From the NCBI GenBank assembly GCA_013334865.1, contig JAAXWS010000002.1:124001-188000 (forward strand): a DNA stretch of 64,000 bases, written 5' to 3'. The translations under genes were made by a program, and so were the position numbers. The number at the start of each line of letters is the position of its first letter. Position 1 is the first letter of the stretch. The DNA comes from Chlorobiaceae bacterium. Lineage in GTDB: Bacteria > Bacteroidota > Chlorobiia > Chlorobiales > Chlorobiaceae. This document shows, piece after piece, positions 9,476-17,485 of this stretch. The notes beneath the pieces are model-generated. The model saw only the letters and a list, made by a program, of their open reading frames with translations. It was not told the origin of the DNA and searched no databases.

Positions 9476-9508
9476 AAAAAGGCCTGCAGGTGTTCGCCTG
9501 CAGGCCTT
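9476..9508 (-). terminator. Terminator between pstS copies 2 and 1
   Basis: A perfect GGCCTGCAGG/CCTGCAGGCC stem with a 6-base loop, extended by A-T pairs, and a T run on the minus strand, 26 bases after the stop of the second pstS. It should make the second pstS largely a separate transcript. Confidence 0.85.
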
Positions 9509-9533
9509 GGTGGAAAACCCTATAATTCGTGTC

Positions 9534-10361
9534 TCAATAGTTGTTCACGAAACCGATTTCGTTGATCATCTTCTTGCCGGCGGGGGTCTTCGGGATGTCG
9601 ACGAACTTCTTGATGTCGCCCTTCGGCTGGCCGTTGGTGTACATGAAGAGCTTGCGATGCAGCGGATAGGTGCCATTCTTGACCGTCTTGACCTCAGCCT
9701 TGATGCCGTCGATGGGGAGGGCCTTGACCGAACGGTCCACGAAACCGAGGCCGATGAAGCCGATGGCGTTCTTCGTCGTAGCTACACGGGTCTTGATTGC
9801 GCCGTTGCTGGCCTGCGTTTCGGCTTTTTCGCTCACCTTGGCGCCGTCCAGAGCCAGCTCCTTGAAGCTGTCCTGGGTGCCACTGTTCGACTCGCGCTGT
9901 ATAACCACGATCGGAGCTGGTGCGCCACCCACGTCTTTCCAGTTGGTGACCGTTCCTGTGTAAATGCCGCGGATCTGCTCTTTCGTCAGGCCCTTGACCC
10001 GGTTCGACGGATGCACGATCATGGCAAGGCCGTCGAGGGCTACCACGTTCTGGACCGGGGTCACACCCTGTCCCTTGGCTGCCTCGAGTTCATTCTCCTT
10101 CATCGGGCGGGACATGTCGGCGATGTCGCAGGTCTTGTTGATGAGGCTCTTGGCGCCGTTGCCCGAACCCGATTCGCTGACCGTGACCTCGATGCCGGTG
10201 GTCTTGGTGAAGTGCGAGGCAAAAGCCTTGGCGAGCGGCCCTACCGTCGTTGACCCGTCAAGGACGAGTTTCTTGCCTTCGGCCATGGCATTGCCGGAAA
10301 CCATAAGGCCGAACACGGATGCGCCAAACAGGACTCTCCTGAACATGTTTACTGTTTTCAT
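9534..10361 (-). CDS. pstS: PstS phosphate-binding protein, paralogue 2
   Basis: 275 residues from the chosen start (MKTVNMFRRVLFGASV...), giving a normal signal peptide ending in NAMAEG. The frame stays open to an ATG at 10451, but that lies inside the candidate -10 element at 10449-10456 and would put a polar stretch in front of the signal, so it is rejected. Phosphate-binding loops LDGSTTVGPLAKAF, SGSGNGAKSLINKTCDIADMSRP and QRESNSGTQDSFKEL are intact. It is very close to the third copy, which suggests recent duplication or gene conversion. It carries its own Pho-type promoter and terminator. Confidence 0.94.
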   Translation of the reverse strand: MKTVNMFRRVLFGASVFGLMVSGNAMAEGKKLVLDGSTTVGPLAKAFASHFTKTTGIEVTVSESGSGNGAKSLINKTCDIADMSRPMKENELEAAKGQGVTPVQNVVALDGLAMIVHPSNRVKGLTKEQIRGIYTGTVTNWKDVGGAPAPIVVIQRESNSGTQDSFKELALDGAKVSEKAETQASNGAIKTRVATTKNAIGFIGLGFVDRSVKALPIDGIKAEVKTVKNGTYPLHRKLFMYTNGQPKGDIKKFVDIPKTPAGKKMINEIGFVNNY

Positions 10362-10448
10362 GAGCAAAGATGTTTGATTTGAAATATTGTTCTCCCGATA
10401 TCGCGGCATTGCTGTGGGCATACCTCCCGGAAAGCCGTTTATCAAGGT

Positions 10449-10495
10449 CAAATCTACGGCGGCATTTGTAAATTTATTGTTACGGTTCTGTTAAG
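10449..10495 (-). promoter_or_regulatory. Candidate Pho-box promoter of pstS copy 2
   Basis: The clearest copy of the shared pattern. On the minus strand CTTAACA (10489-10495) and CGTAACA (10478-10484) are 11 bases apart, with a third unit (TTTACA) one step further in. Twenty-one bases after CGTAACA comes TAGATTTG (10449-10456). The start codon at 10361 gives a leader of about 80 bases. Confidence 0.75.
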
Positions 10496-10561
10496 AATCA
10501 TTTCATGCCGACAATCCGGTCATGACTGCTAAGCTTTAAATGCCATTCCGGCCGAACGGCA

Positions 10562-10598
10562 AAAAAAAGCCCGCAGGCAGGCGACTGCAGGCTTTTTT
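10562..10598 (-). terminator. Terminator after pstS copy 3
   Basis: Stem with AAAAAAGCC/GGCTTTTTT pairing plus CTGC pairing, followed on the minus strand by a long T run, 17 bases after the stop of the third pstS. Confidence 0.8.
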
Positions 10599-10614
10599 GC
10601 TTATGGATAAGCTC

Positions 10615-11436
10615 TCAGTAGTAGTTAATGAAGCCGATTTCGCTGATGATGCGCTTGCCTTCAGCAGATTTCGGGAGTTCGATGAACTGCTTGACGATAC
10701 CGGTCGGCTGGCCGTTGGTGTACATGAAGAGCGCGCGGTGCAGCGGGTAGGTGCCGTTCTTGACCGTCTTGGCATCGGGTTCGACGCCGTCGACCAGCAG
10801 GGCCTTCACCGAGTTGTCGACAAAGCCGAGGCCGACGAAGCCGATCGCGTTCGGGGTAGATGCGACGCGGGTCTTGATGGCGCCGTTGCTGGCCTGGGTC
10901 TCGGTGCGCTGGGAAATCGGGTTGTCCTTGCCCATGACGAGCTCCTTGAAGGAGTCCTGGGTACCGCTGTTCGACTCGCGCTGTATCATGACGATCGGGG
11001 CGTTCGGGCCGCCAACCTGGCTCCAGTTGGTGAACCTGCCCATGTAGATGCCGCGGATCTGGGCTTTGGAGAGGTTGTTGATGCGGTTCGACGGATGGAC
11101 GATCAAGGCGAGGCCGTCGAGGGCGACCACGTTCTCGACCGGGTTGACGCCCTTGCCCTTGGCTGCGGCGATCTCGTTGTCCTTCATCGGGCGGGACATA
11201 TCGGCGATATCGCAGGTCTTGTTGATGAGGCTCTTGGCGCCGTTGCCTGAACCCGACTCGCTGACGGTCACCTGGACGCCGGTGGCCTTGGTGAAGTGGG
11301 CGGCGAAAGCCTTGGCGATAGGGCCGACGGTGGTCGAACCGTCCATCACGATCTTGTTGCCTGCAGCCATGGCATCAGCGGAAGCCATAAGCCCAAACAC
11401 CGCTGCGCCGTAAACGAATTTCTTGAAGAGTTTCAT
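10615..11436 (-). CDS. pstS: PstS phosphate-binding protein, paralogue 3
   Basis: 273 residues with signal peptide FVYGAAVFGLMASADAMA. The mature part starts AGNKIVMDGSTTVGPIAKAF and keeps SGSGNGAKSLINKTCDIADMSRP and QRESNSGTQDSFKEL. It is the copy nearest the porin and the closest relative of copy 2. It is flanked by its own candidate promoter (11460-11506) and terminator, so each of the last two pstS copies looks monocistronic. Separate copies may differ in affinity or anion choice (phosphate, arsenate, phosphite); the sequence alone does not decide. Confidence 0.95.
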   Translation of the reverse strand: MKLFKKFVYGAAVFGLMASADAMAAGNKIVMDGSTTVGPIAKAFAAHFTKATGVQVTVSESGSGNGAKSLINKTCDIADMSRPMKDNEIAAAKGKGVNPVENVVALDGLALIVHPSNRINNLSKAQIRGIYMGRFTNWSQVGGPNAPIVMIQRESNSGTQDSFKELVMGKDNPISQRTETQASNGAIKTRVASTPNAIGFVGLGFVDNSVKALLVDGVEPDAKTVKNGTYPLHRALFMYTNGQPTGIVKQFIELPKSAEGKRIISEIGFINYY

Positions 11437-11459
11437 TGTCGTTAATCCAGATTAGGTTT

Positions 11460-11506
11460 GAAAATTTAATAGCTGTCGATTGACCTCCTGTCAACCTCTA
11501 TAACAG
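11460..11506 (-). promoter_or_regulatory. Promoter of pstS copy 3, possible weak Pho box
   Basis: A good sigma-70 promoter is visible on the minus strand: TTGACA (11489-11494), 17 bases, TATTAA (11466-11471). The same stretch also fits the Pho layout loosely: CTGTTAT (11500-11506) and GTTGACA (11489-11495), 11 bases apart, then 21 bases to AAATTTTC. The near-consensus -35 suggests higher basal expression than the other copies. Confidence 0.55.
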
Positions 11507-11508
11507 GC

Positions 11509-11528
11509 CGCCCGGCACACCCCGGGCG
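11509..11528. other. GC-rich hairpin between porin and pstS copy 3
   Basis: A CGCCCGG/CCGGGCG stem with a 6-base loop in the 171-base gap after the porin stop. No U-run follows on either strand, so a terminator role for the porin gene is only possible. Confidence 0.35.
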
Positions 11529-11607
11529 ACCAGCCAACAACACGGATGAGCACCACACACTCACCCAACGAAGGAAAGAACAACACACAAAGAACAGCAC
11601 ACATTCA

Positions 11608-12762
11608 TCAGAACTTCACGACCATGTCGCACTGGAGGGTATGGAGGTGCGGGTTGCCGGCATCCAGCTGGTTGATCTGTATGTAGTTGTAGTACTTGGC
11701 ACCGACGGTCATGTTCTGGACTAGATGGTAGGTTGCGCCGACTTCCCAGCCCTGGGTGCCGCTGTTGTAGTTGCCGACTTTCCTGTCGGAGTCGGTGAAG
11801 ATCGGGAACACCGAATCCTTCTCGATCCTGTTGTAGTTGAAGTCAAGCGCCCACTGGCCGGGTTGCTTCGCATCGCCGATGCTCACACCTGCAAGCCAGG
11901 CGTTCTTCTCGTTCTTGACAGCGTTTTCGCCTGTATTATAGGAGTACTGGCCGCGGATCTGCCAGGGAAGCGTCTCGGTGATGTCTCCGCCAAGAGTGCC
12001 GAAGAACTCAAGAAGGTTCCTATTGGTCAGGGGAGAATTTTTTGAATCATAAGAAATACCCTTATTCTGGTGATCCATGTTCCTGAAGTTGTGGTCAGAA
12101 ACACCAATCATGTAGGGATGATCGAAAACATCACCCTTGTATGCCAGCTGGACGACCGTCAGGAATGGGTCGTTCTCCCTGGAAGGTGCATTATAGCTAG
12201 CAAGGTCTGTCGATTCTGGACTGAGTTGATCCAGGAAATAGTAGCCTGCGATGAAGACCAGGCCATCTTTCTCCTTGCCGTCTGAAGCCTTGCCGTACTG
12301 GAGGGTCGCACCTTCAATCGTGATGTCTCCATCGTAAACCAGATCGTCTACCCTGACGATGGTCTTGGCAACGTCGCGCTTACCGAGGATCGCATTAACC
12401 TTGCCGTCGAGGCCGAAGTTCATCGGGTGGTAGTCGATATAGGCTTCGTTCAGGTAGATGTTCTTTGGGGTGAACAGGGTTTTATAAGACTGGTTGCGGG
12501 AGACAGAACCGTCATAGCCGTTACCCTCACCAGTTGCAATAGAGACGCCTGCTGAAAGCTCCTCGTTGATCCAGGCGTTGAGGCCTACGCGTACCCTGGT
12601 GCGCCAGCGGTCGTTGGCATAGTCGGCGGTCCCGCCGTCGAACTTGTTCTGGAGCGACTCATACCTGAACCTGACGTCGCCGGTCGGGGTCAGCTCCACG
12701 GCTTCCGCGGAGTTGAACCCCATCGCTGCGGCGAGAGCGAGAAAGAAGAGGGTTTTTTTCAT
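11608..12762 (-). CDS. Outer-membrane porin (putative Porin_5-like), probably for phosphate
   Basis: 384 residues from MKKTLFFLALAAAMGFNSAEA, a clear signal peptide. The frame is open further upstream to 12915, but that region contains the candidate promoter, so the internal ATG at 12762 is used. The mature protein shows alternating amphipathic strands rich in Tyr, Asn and Gly, with aromatic girdles, and ends in Phe (MVVKF), the usual outer-membrane beta-barrel signature. The opening (TPTGDVRFRYESLQNKF) resembles the putative-porin family of anaerobes. The position beside three pstS genes and a shared Pho-type promoter suggest it admits phosphate during starvation, the part OprP/OprO or PhoE play elsewhere. 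The substrate is inferred from context only. Confidence 0.82.
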   Translation of the reverse strand: MKKTLFFLALAAAMGFNSAEAVELTPTGDVRFRYESLQNKFDGGTADYANDRWRTRVRVGLNAWINEELSAGVSIATGEGNGYDGSVSRNQSYKTLFTPKNIYLNEAYIDYHPMNFGLDGKVNAILGKRDVAKTIVRVDDLVYDGDITIEGATLQYGKASDGKEKDGLVFIAGYYFLDQLSPESTDLASYNAPSRENDPFLTVVQLAYKGDVFDHPYMIGVSDHNFRNMDHQNKGISYDSKNSPLTNRNLLEFFGTLGGDITETLPWQIRGQYSYNTGENAVKNEKNAWLAGVSIGDAKQPGQWALDFNYNRIEKDSVFPIFTDSDRKVGNYNSGTQGWEVGATYHLVQNMTVGAKYYNYIQINQLDAGNPHLHTLQCDMVVKF

Positions 12763-12855
12763 GATTAAGGGAGTTGTGTTGGTGATGTTTTGTGTTGTGT
12801 CGTCATAAAAACCTATGAACACGGAGGCCTCATCGGGGCCGTCCTTTTCTCGTGA

Positions 12856-12902
12856 CAAATCTACGTTGCGAAGTATTGCGGAATCATTACGGCATTGTGA
12901 CG
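12856..12902 (-). promoter_or_regulatory. Candidate Pho-box promoter of the porin gene
   Basis: On the minus strand CGTCACA (12896-12902) and CGTAATG (12885-12891) are 11 bases apart, with a third unit CGCAATA (12874-12880) one step on. TAGATTTG (12856-12863) comes exactly 21 bases after the second unit. The leader to the start at 12762 is about 90 bases. The rest of the 224-base gap (12763-12986) shows nothing else recognisable. Confidence 0.7.
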
Positions 12903-12986
12903 ATATGGTAAACAAATCGGCAGCAAGGACACTTTTCCGAATGGAACGTGGAGATATGGCAGCCTATTCTCTTCAGTACAACCCAT

Positions 12987-13646
12987 TCAATCGATGCCAC
13001 CAGACAAGCTCAACCGTTTTCCTGACGACGTCCGGAGCCCTTCGACCAGTTCCTGGTAGATGCGGCTTCGGCTGTCCTTGACCCGGTTGTAGAGCTTGAG
13101 GATGTCGAGCGTCAGGATGATCCTTGTCGAACTGCAGTCGAGCTCTCCGAAGAGGTGGCGTCCGATAACTTCGAATCCCAGTACCCTGGTATGGAAGTTC
13201 AGGGGCGAATGCGCATCGCTCTCGAATACGTCGGTGATGAAATGGGTATAGCCGCGCTCAACCACCTCCGCAGTGGCCGCCCGCATGAGGCGAAGCGCCA
13301 CAAGGTACTGCCTGCGGTATTGCGGCAGGATCATGAAACGTCCGATTTCGGCGTAGCTTCCTGAAGACTTTACCTCTTCGATGTCGACTCCCGGCTCAAG
13401 GCTGACCTGGAAGGCCTCCGGGATATCGAACGACGGGTCGTAGTAGAGGCGCATTACGCCTGCCGGCTTACCGCCGACCCTGGCAAGGAACCATGAACAC
13501 CTTGCGTCCGCTCCCGGATCTTCCGGTATCTGCTCCTGCGAACCCGCGATCCACCTTTTTTCCCGCACAAACACCTCGTCTATCACCGACATAGCGTCGG
13601 CCCGCTCTTCCGGTGTCATGACCTTTGAAACGGCTACGCTGGACAT
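12987..13646 (-). CDS. GNAT-fold N-acyltransferase (hemolysin/OlsB/FeeM-like)
   Basis: 219 residues with an acyltransferase GNAT core: GKPAGVMRLYYDPSFDIPEAF, then AEIGRFMILPQYRRQYLVALRLMRAATAEVVERGYTHFITDVFES. The E-I-G-R-F-x-I-x-x-x-Y-R pattern is typical of the branch that holds LuxI-type synthases, long-chain N-acyl amino acid synthases (FeeM) and the ornithine-lipid N-acyltransferase OlsB, rather than small-molecule acetyltransferases. It overlaps the end of a PlsC-type O-acyltransferase gene by 13 bases, the same pairing of activities as OlsB with OlsA. A role in making a phosphate-free aminolipid is an inference from the pairing and the neighbouring pst cluster. Confidence 0.7.
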   Translation of the reverse strand: MSSVAVSKVMTPEERADAMSVIDEVFVREKRWIAGSQEQIPEDPGADARCSWFLARVGGKPAGVMRLYYDPSFDIPEAFQVSLEPGVDIEEVKSSGSYAEIGRFMILPQYRRQYLVALRLMRAATAEVVERGYTHFITDVFESDAHSPLNFHTRVLGFEVIGRHLFGELDCSSTRIILTLDILKLYNRVKDSRSRIYQELVEGLRTSSGKRLSLSGGID

Positions 13647-14485
13647 ATTGCCTCCGGAATGTTACTGGTTGTTCCTTCATGATCCTGCCTTTGCATCTCA
13701 TGCGGATATGCCTTGCCGCACAGGCCGGCGACGGCAAGCATCACCTCTCCTGCCGCGGTGTCGGCCATGCGTGCCGCGTCTGTCCGCCGTCCCTCGTCTA
13801 GGGCCAGCCTGTATGCGGCGGAGAGGCTGGTGAAACGGATCGGCGCGCCGAACCTCACCTCCATCCTCCCGGCATAGGGGGTCCTGCCGAGACGTGCCGA
13901 CGCAGGGAACCGGATGCCTACCGGTATGACCGGAGCCCCCGACCTCAAGGCGATATGGCCCACCCCCGGCTTTGCCTTCAGCATGACCCCGGGGTCATGG
14001 TTCCTCTTCCCTTCCGGGAAGATTCCGATGCTCCCGCCCTGGAAGAGCCGTAAAAGGCACCTCCTGACGACATCCTGTCGCGTACGGACGCGTCGTCGTT
14101 CCAGAAACGCGAGCTTTGACGGCTTGCTGTGCACAAATACCGGATCGATCTGCCGCATGAGCCATCCCACAACCGGCAGATGCCCATACATCCAGTCGAT
14201 GACGAAACTTACCTGCCGCCCGCCGAGCAGGAACATGAGAAGGACGGGTACGAACAGGGATTCAAACGAGTTGTTGTGGTTCAGCGCAAAGATGCAGGCC
14301 GAGCCTGATACTTCGCGGAGATGCTCCTCACCTTCGGCTTTGGCCAGTACGGTATTGGGGAGCATAAGCAGCCTGAGCAGCATCGCCTTGACGAACGGAA
14401 GCGATGGCATTGATGTACCAAGCAGCCGGGGTGGCATACCCATGGGGGAATAAGGAAAATCGTGACGTCGCCGACGGTGCTTCAT
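13634..14485 (-). CDS. PlsC-family 1-acyl-glycerol acyltransferase
   Basis: 283 residues from the chosen ATG; other ATGs at 14443, 14437 and 14410 are possible, and the last gives the usual family length of about 258. The frame is open to an ATG at 14569, but that codon is in the loop of the pdaD terminator and is rejected. Motif I is NHNNSFES, with Glu in place of the usual Asp of H-x4-D, and motif III is FPEGKRN. A hydrophobic segment (SLFVPVLLMFLLGG) follows motif I. The family moves acyl chains from ACP or CoA to a lyso-lipid at the inner membrane. It is coupled to the GNAT gene downstream; together they suggest two-step acylation of an amino-containing lipid. Confidence 0.75.
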   Translation of the reverse strand: MKHRRRRHDFPYSPMGMPPRLLGTSMPSLPFVKAMLLRLLMLPNTVLAKAEGEEHLREVSGSACIFALNHNNSFESLFVPVLLMFLLGGRQVSFVIDWMYGHLPVVGWLMRQIDPVFVHSKPSKLAFLERRRVRTRQDVVRRCLLRLFQGGSIGIFPEGKRNHDPGVMLKAKPGVGHIALRSGAPVIPVGIRFPASARLGRTPYAGRMEVRFGAPIRFTSLSAAYRLALDEGRRTDAARMADTAAGEVMLAVAGLCGKAYPHEMQRQDHEGTTSNIPEAICPA

Positions 14486-14549
14486 GGCACCATGGCAAAG
14501 GTAGGTCGGGAAGTGTTGGGGTTTCGTTGAGGCTTGGCAACGATTCCGC

Positions 14550-14585
14550 AAAAACAGCCCTCCGGTCATGAGGTCGGAGGACTGT
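14550..14585 (-). terminator. Terminator of pdaD
   Basis: ACAGTCCTCCG pairs with CGGAGGGCTGT around a 10-base loop on the minus strand, followed by TTTTTG. It lies 46 bases after the pdaD stop and decides against an upstream start for the acyltransferase. Confidence 0.82.
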
Positions 14586-14630
14586 TACTGGAATTTAATT
14601 ATGGAATCGATTGCACGACCCGCATTTGGT

Positions 14631-15191
14631 TCAGGGCAGAAGGACGGCGCACGACACGACGGTCGTCCACATGCCACCCTCCCCTTCCGCGGATTCGGTG
14701 ATATTGAACGAGTTGATGATCTTGCCGCTCATTTTGTAGATACCTTCACGCTCATCCCAATCCTTGTTCGGGTCGAACTCGATGCCGAGGGTGGTGGCGA
14801 GCATGGTGGCCGCGAGGTCCTCGGCGTATTCTCCTGACTGCTCCGCGGTTTCGCCATGGGGATGGTGCTCGGAGAGATAGCCGTACTGGGATTCATCGGC
14901 TGGAATGGCGACGCCGACCGAAGCGGATATCAGGCGGTTGTTCTCGTTTGTCGAGTTTCGGGCAAGTACGGCGAAGGTGATCTGGCCGGGAGAAAGCATC
15001 TCGAGCCCCTTCTCGATGCTGATGCGCTCGCAGTGGGGCGGAAGGATGCTCGAGACGGTCACGATGTTGCACTTCTCGATTTTCGCGTCACGAAGAGCGA
15101 GCTCGAAGGATTCGAGATACTCTTTGTGCCGTCCGGTGCCTTTGGTGAAAAATACTTTGCCGGGTACGAAAGGCATGATGGTCAGCTCCAT
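14631..15191 (-). CDS. pdaD: Pyruvoyl-dependent arginine decarboxylase
   Basis: 186 residues. The proenzyme self-cleaves between two serines at TVS-SILPP (about residues 47-48); the second serine becomes the N-terminal pyruvoyl group of the alpha chain. [26 protein letters not shown] at the N-terminus and the C-terminal [15 protein letters not shown] match the family, known from archaea and green sulfur bacteria. It converts arginine to agmatine, the first step to polyamines, in the cytoplasm. It looks monocistronic: a terminator follows, and two copies of AGTAAACAC (15210-15218, 15235-15243) lie in the leader. Confidence 0.93.
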   Translation of the reverse strand: MELTIMPFVPGKVFFTKGTGRHKEYLESFELALRDAKIEKCNIVTVSSILPPHCERISIEKGLEMLSPGQITFAVLARNSTNENNRLISASVGVAIPADESQYGYLSEHHPHGETAEQSGEYAEDLAATMLATTLGIEFDPNKDWDEREGIYKMSGKIINSFNITESAEGEGGMWTTVVSCAVLLP

Positions 15192-15254
15192 TTAATGTTA
15201 TGGTTGAAGAGTAAACACTGGTTTCAGACTCGTTAGTAAACACACTGAGGCAGT

Positions 15255-15944
15255 TCAGTTTTTGCTGAAACCGGTCATCGGCATCATTTTTCCGATATGG
15301 ATGGGTTCCATCGGGAAAAGATCAAACGCCAGGGGCAAGCTTCTGGAGATACCCGATGCGTGCGCAGCAATTCTCTCAAGGTTCCATGAAAGGCTCCTCG
15401 AAGCCAGAATCTCGCCGGGTGAATACATGCCAACCTGCATCAGCGCCTTCGCATTTTCATGGACCTGCCGGTGCATGTCATCTAGCTCGCATTCTATGGT
15501 ATGGAGGTCGTCCAGGGCCGTCGGATCGGTGCCGGAAAAAGCGTCCACCGACCGGCTCGCCAGCAGGACCAAAAGGTTGCCTATGGTGTTGAACCCGAAA
15601 GATTCGAACACTTCCGGCCCGATAGCAGCTCTCCGTTCGATGATTTGCCGGCTCAGGTCGGTGACCTGCTCCAGGTCCTTGGCTGCTTTCATGATCGAAG
15701 CTACCGTCTGCAACTCTTGCGGCATAGAATCAGCCAAAGTCAACAGGTTCAGGCATCGATGATTCAGTTCGAGAAACATCAGGGCGATCGCATGTTCCCG
15801 ACTCAGGATCTCTTCCGGAAACGAATCCGGGGTCATTCCGGAAGACTTCAAGGAGCTCTCCAGGTAATCGATGACCTCATCGGCGATAAGGGCAAAAGAC
15901 TGTCTGCAGCTCTCAAACTGCTCCCTGGCACTCCGATCTGACAT
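15255..15944 (-). CDS. PhoU-like protein, divergent
   Basis: 229 residues, PhoU length. The first half contains LNLLTLADSMPQELQTVASIMKAAKDLEQVTDLSRQIIER, aligning with the PhoU region Q-P-x-x-x-D-L-R ... D-L-E-R-I-G-D, where EQVTD replaces ERIGD. The second half has SRSLSWNLERIAAHASGISR, close to YLERIADHATNIAE. It is the third PhoU-like gene in the window. The partial loss of metal-binding residues suggests a specialised signalling or storage role near the Pho island. Stand-alone gene. Confidence 0.7.
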   Translation of the reverse strand: MSDRSAREQFESCRQSFALIADEVIDYLESSLKSSGMTPDSFPEEILSREHAIALMFLELNHRCLNLLTLADSMPQELQTVASIMKAAKDLEQVTDLSRQIIERRAAIGPEVFESFGFNTIGNLLVLLASRSVDAFSGTDPTALDDLHTIECELDDMHRQVHENAKALMQVGMYSPGEILASRSLSWNLERIAAHASGISRSLPLAFDLFPMEPIHIGKMMPMTGFSKN

Positions 15945-16133
15945 GGCTTGGTGATTTATAGTTGATTTCAGGGGCCAAGATAGGAAGAGTGCTGATGATG
16001 GAATGTTACGTTCATGAAAAAACGATATGCCGTCAACCGTTCATCAGATGAGATACGGAAAACGTGCAAGCCTGATGCTTTGGCCGTGCAGGAGTGGCGA
16101 AGCGAAGCCGGCCCGGCTGACGCGGTAATGGGC

Positions 16134-16646
16134 TCAGGCGAGATAGAGGTATGGTTTCCAGGATTCAGCAACCGGGAGGTAATGCTCCCTGAAAAACGTG
16201 ATACGGCTCGGGCTCCCAGGCTCCTTCAATGGAGCCATCCCGGCTTCGGCGGGGGTCCTGTTGCCCTTGGAGGTGTTGCATGGACGGCAGGCGGTAATAA
16301 GGTTTTCCCATGTATCCTCTCCGCCTCTTGATTTTGGCATCACGTGGTCGATAGTGAGTGGTACATCCTTACGTCCGCAGTACTGGCACCGGAATCCGTC
16401 CCTCAGGAAGATGTTTTTCCGGTTGAGGGAAACAGCGCGGAAACGGATATGCACAAAAACGGTAAGCCTGACGACGCTCGGCAGGGGAAATTTTTCAGAG
16501 ACCGTGCTTATACTGAGCCCGGGATGATGCGCGACCGTGACTGCTTTGCCGCCGAATACGAGAAGGACAGCATTTTTCGCATCACAGATGCTCAGCGGTT
16601 CGTAACTCGCGCTGAGTACCAGGACCTTCGATTTTCGTAAGGGCAT
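16134..16646 (-). CDS. HNH endonuclease family protein
   Basis: 170 residues. The C-terminal half shows the zinc-stabilised HNH fold: [25 protein letters not shown], then [20 protein letters not shown]. The two CxxC pairs and the DH...N residues are intact. The N-terminal half ([29 protein letters not shown]) is the usual leader of the chromosomal bacterial HNH family found in many phyla, not of a homing enzyme. Biological role unknown. No partner gene is coupled to it. Confidence 0.85.
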   Translation of the reverse strand: MPLRKSKVLVLSASYEPLSICDAKNAVLLVFGGKAVTVAHHPGLSISTVSEKFPLPSVVRLTVFVHIRFRAVSLNRKNIFLRDGFRCQYCGRKDVPLTIDHVMPKSRGGEDTWENLITACRPCNTSKGNRTPAEAGMAPLKEPGSPSRITFFREHYLPVAESWKPYLYLA

Positions 16647-16819
16647 ATCAGGCAGCGGTTTTCCTGATTATAGCGCAGAAGCCGGAGACTGCCTCTTCCT
16701 GTTTGTGAAATCCCGGTTACTTATATTTTTCGGGGACCCGGTTTGGTATATTGGCCAGCAAACGAATTTCTTTTCGAACAATCATCATCGCCAGACAGGA
16801 CGACAAGACAGAAACGCCT

Positions 16820-17479
16820 ATGAGCGACCGAAAATGGACCGATAAACAACGCTTTGACAGCAAGGCCTCCGAATGGGATGCGAATGCCGTGCGAGCCGCC
16901 CTCGCCGACGCCGTGGCACGGGCGATCATCGCGCACCTGCCGGTGAACCGCCCCGAAAATGGTCTGGAGTTCGGGTGCGGCACCGGGCTCGTGACCCTCA
17001 GGGTCTCTCCCCTCCTCGACCGGCTTACCGCGGTCGACACGTCGGACGGCATGCTCGTGGTGCTGAATGAAAAAATCTCCGCCGCCGGTGTGCCCAATGT
17101 TGCCACCCGACTGCTCGACCTTAGCCTCAGCGGGACAGCTTCGCAGCTGGAGGGCCCCTTCGACTTCGTATTCAGCAGCATGACCCTGCACCACATCCCT
17201 GACACCGAGGGCTTCCTGAGCCTTCTGCACGGCCTCATGGCCCCCGGCGGTACGCTGGCCATCGCTGACCTGGACGCCGAGGACGGGCTCTTCCACGAAG
17301 ACGCATCAGAAAAGGTGCATCACGGGTTCGTTCGCCAAAGATTGAAAGAGCAGCTCGAGCAGGCCGGCTTCGGATTCGTTTCGTTCATTACTGCACATGT
17401 CGTGGAAAAGAAGACCCGCGAAGGGCAGATATCGTCATACCCGGTCTTCCTCGTCACGGCCGTCAAACCCCAGCACTGA
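16820..17479 (+). CDS. Class I SAM-dependent methyltransferase
   Basis: 219 residues from ATG 16820; an upstream ATG at 16751 adds a poorly conserved stretch and is not favoured. Motif I is LEFGCGTGLVTL, followed by the acidic end of strand 2 (AVDTSDGML) and motif IV FDFVFSSMTLHHIPD, typical of small-molecule (UbiE/Tam-like) methyltransferases. The acceptor is unknown. It is followed after 6 bases by gph, so the two are probably co-transcribed. Confidence 0.85.
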   Translation: MSDRKWTDKQRFDSKASEWDANAVRAALADAVARAIIAHLPVNRPENGLEFGCGTGLVTLRVSPLLDRLTAVDTSDGMLVVLNEKISAAGVPNVATRLLDLSLSGTASQLEGPFDFVFSSMTLHHIPDTEGFLSLLHGLMAPGGTLAIADLDAEDGLFHEDASEKVHHGFVRQRLKEQLEQAGFGFVSFITAHVVEKKTREGQISSYPVFLVTAVKPQH

Positions 17480-17485
17480 AACTCC

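Noticed and set aside
10362..10451. Upstream ATG extension of the second pstS
   Set aside because: The ATG lies in the candidate -10 element, and the extension would put a polar stretch before the signal peptide.
12763..12915. Upstream extension of the porin gene
   Set aside because: It would place coding sequence over the Pho-type promoter and bury the signal peptide.
14486..14569. Upstream extension of the PlsC gene to the ATG at 14569
   Set aside because: That ATG is in the loop of the pdaD terminator hairpin.
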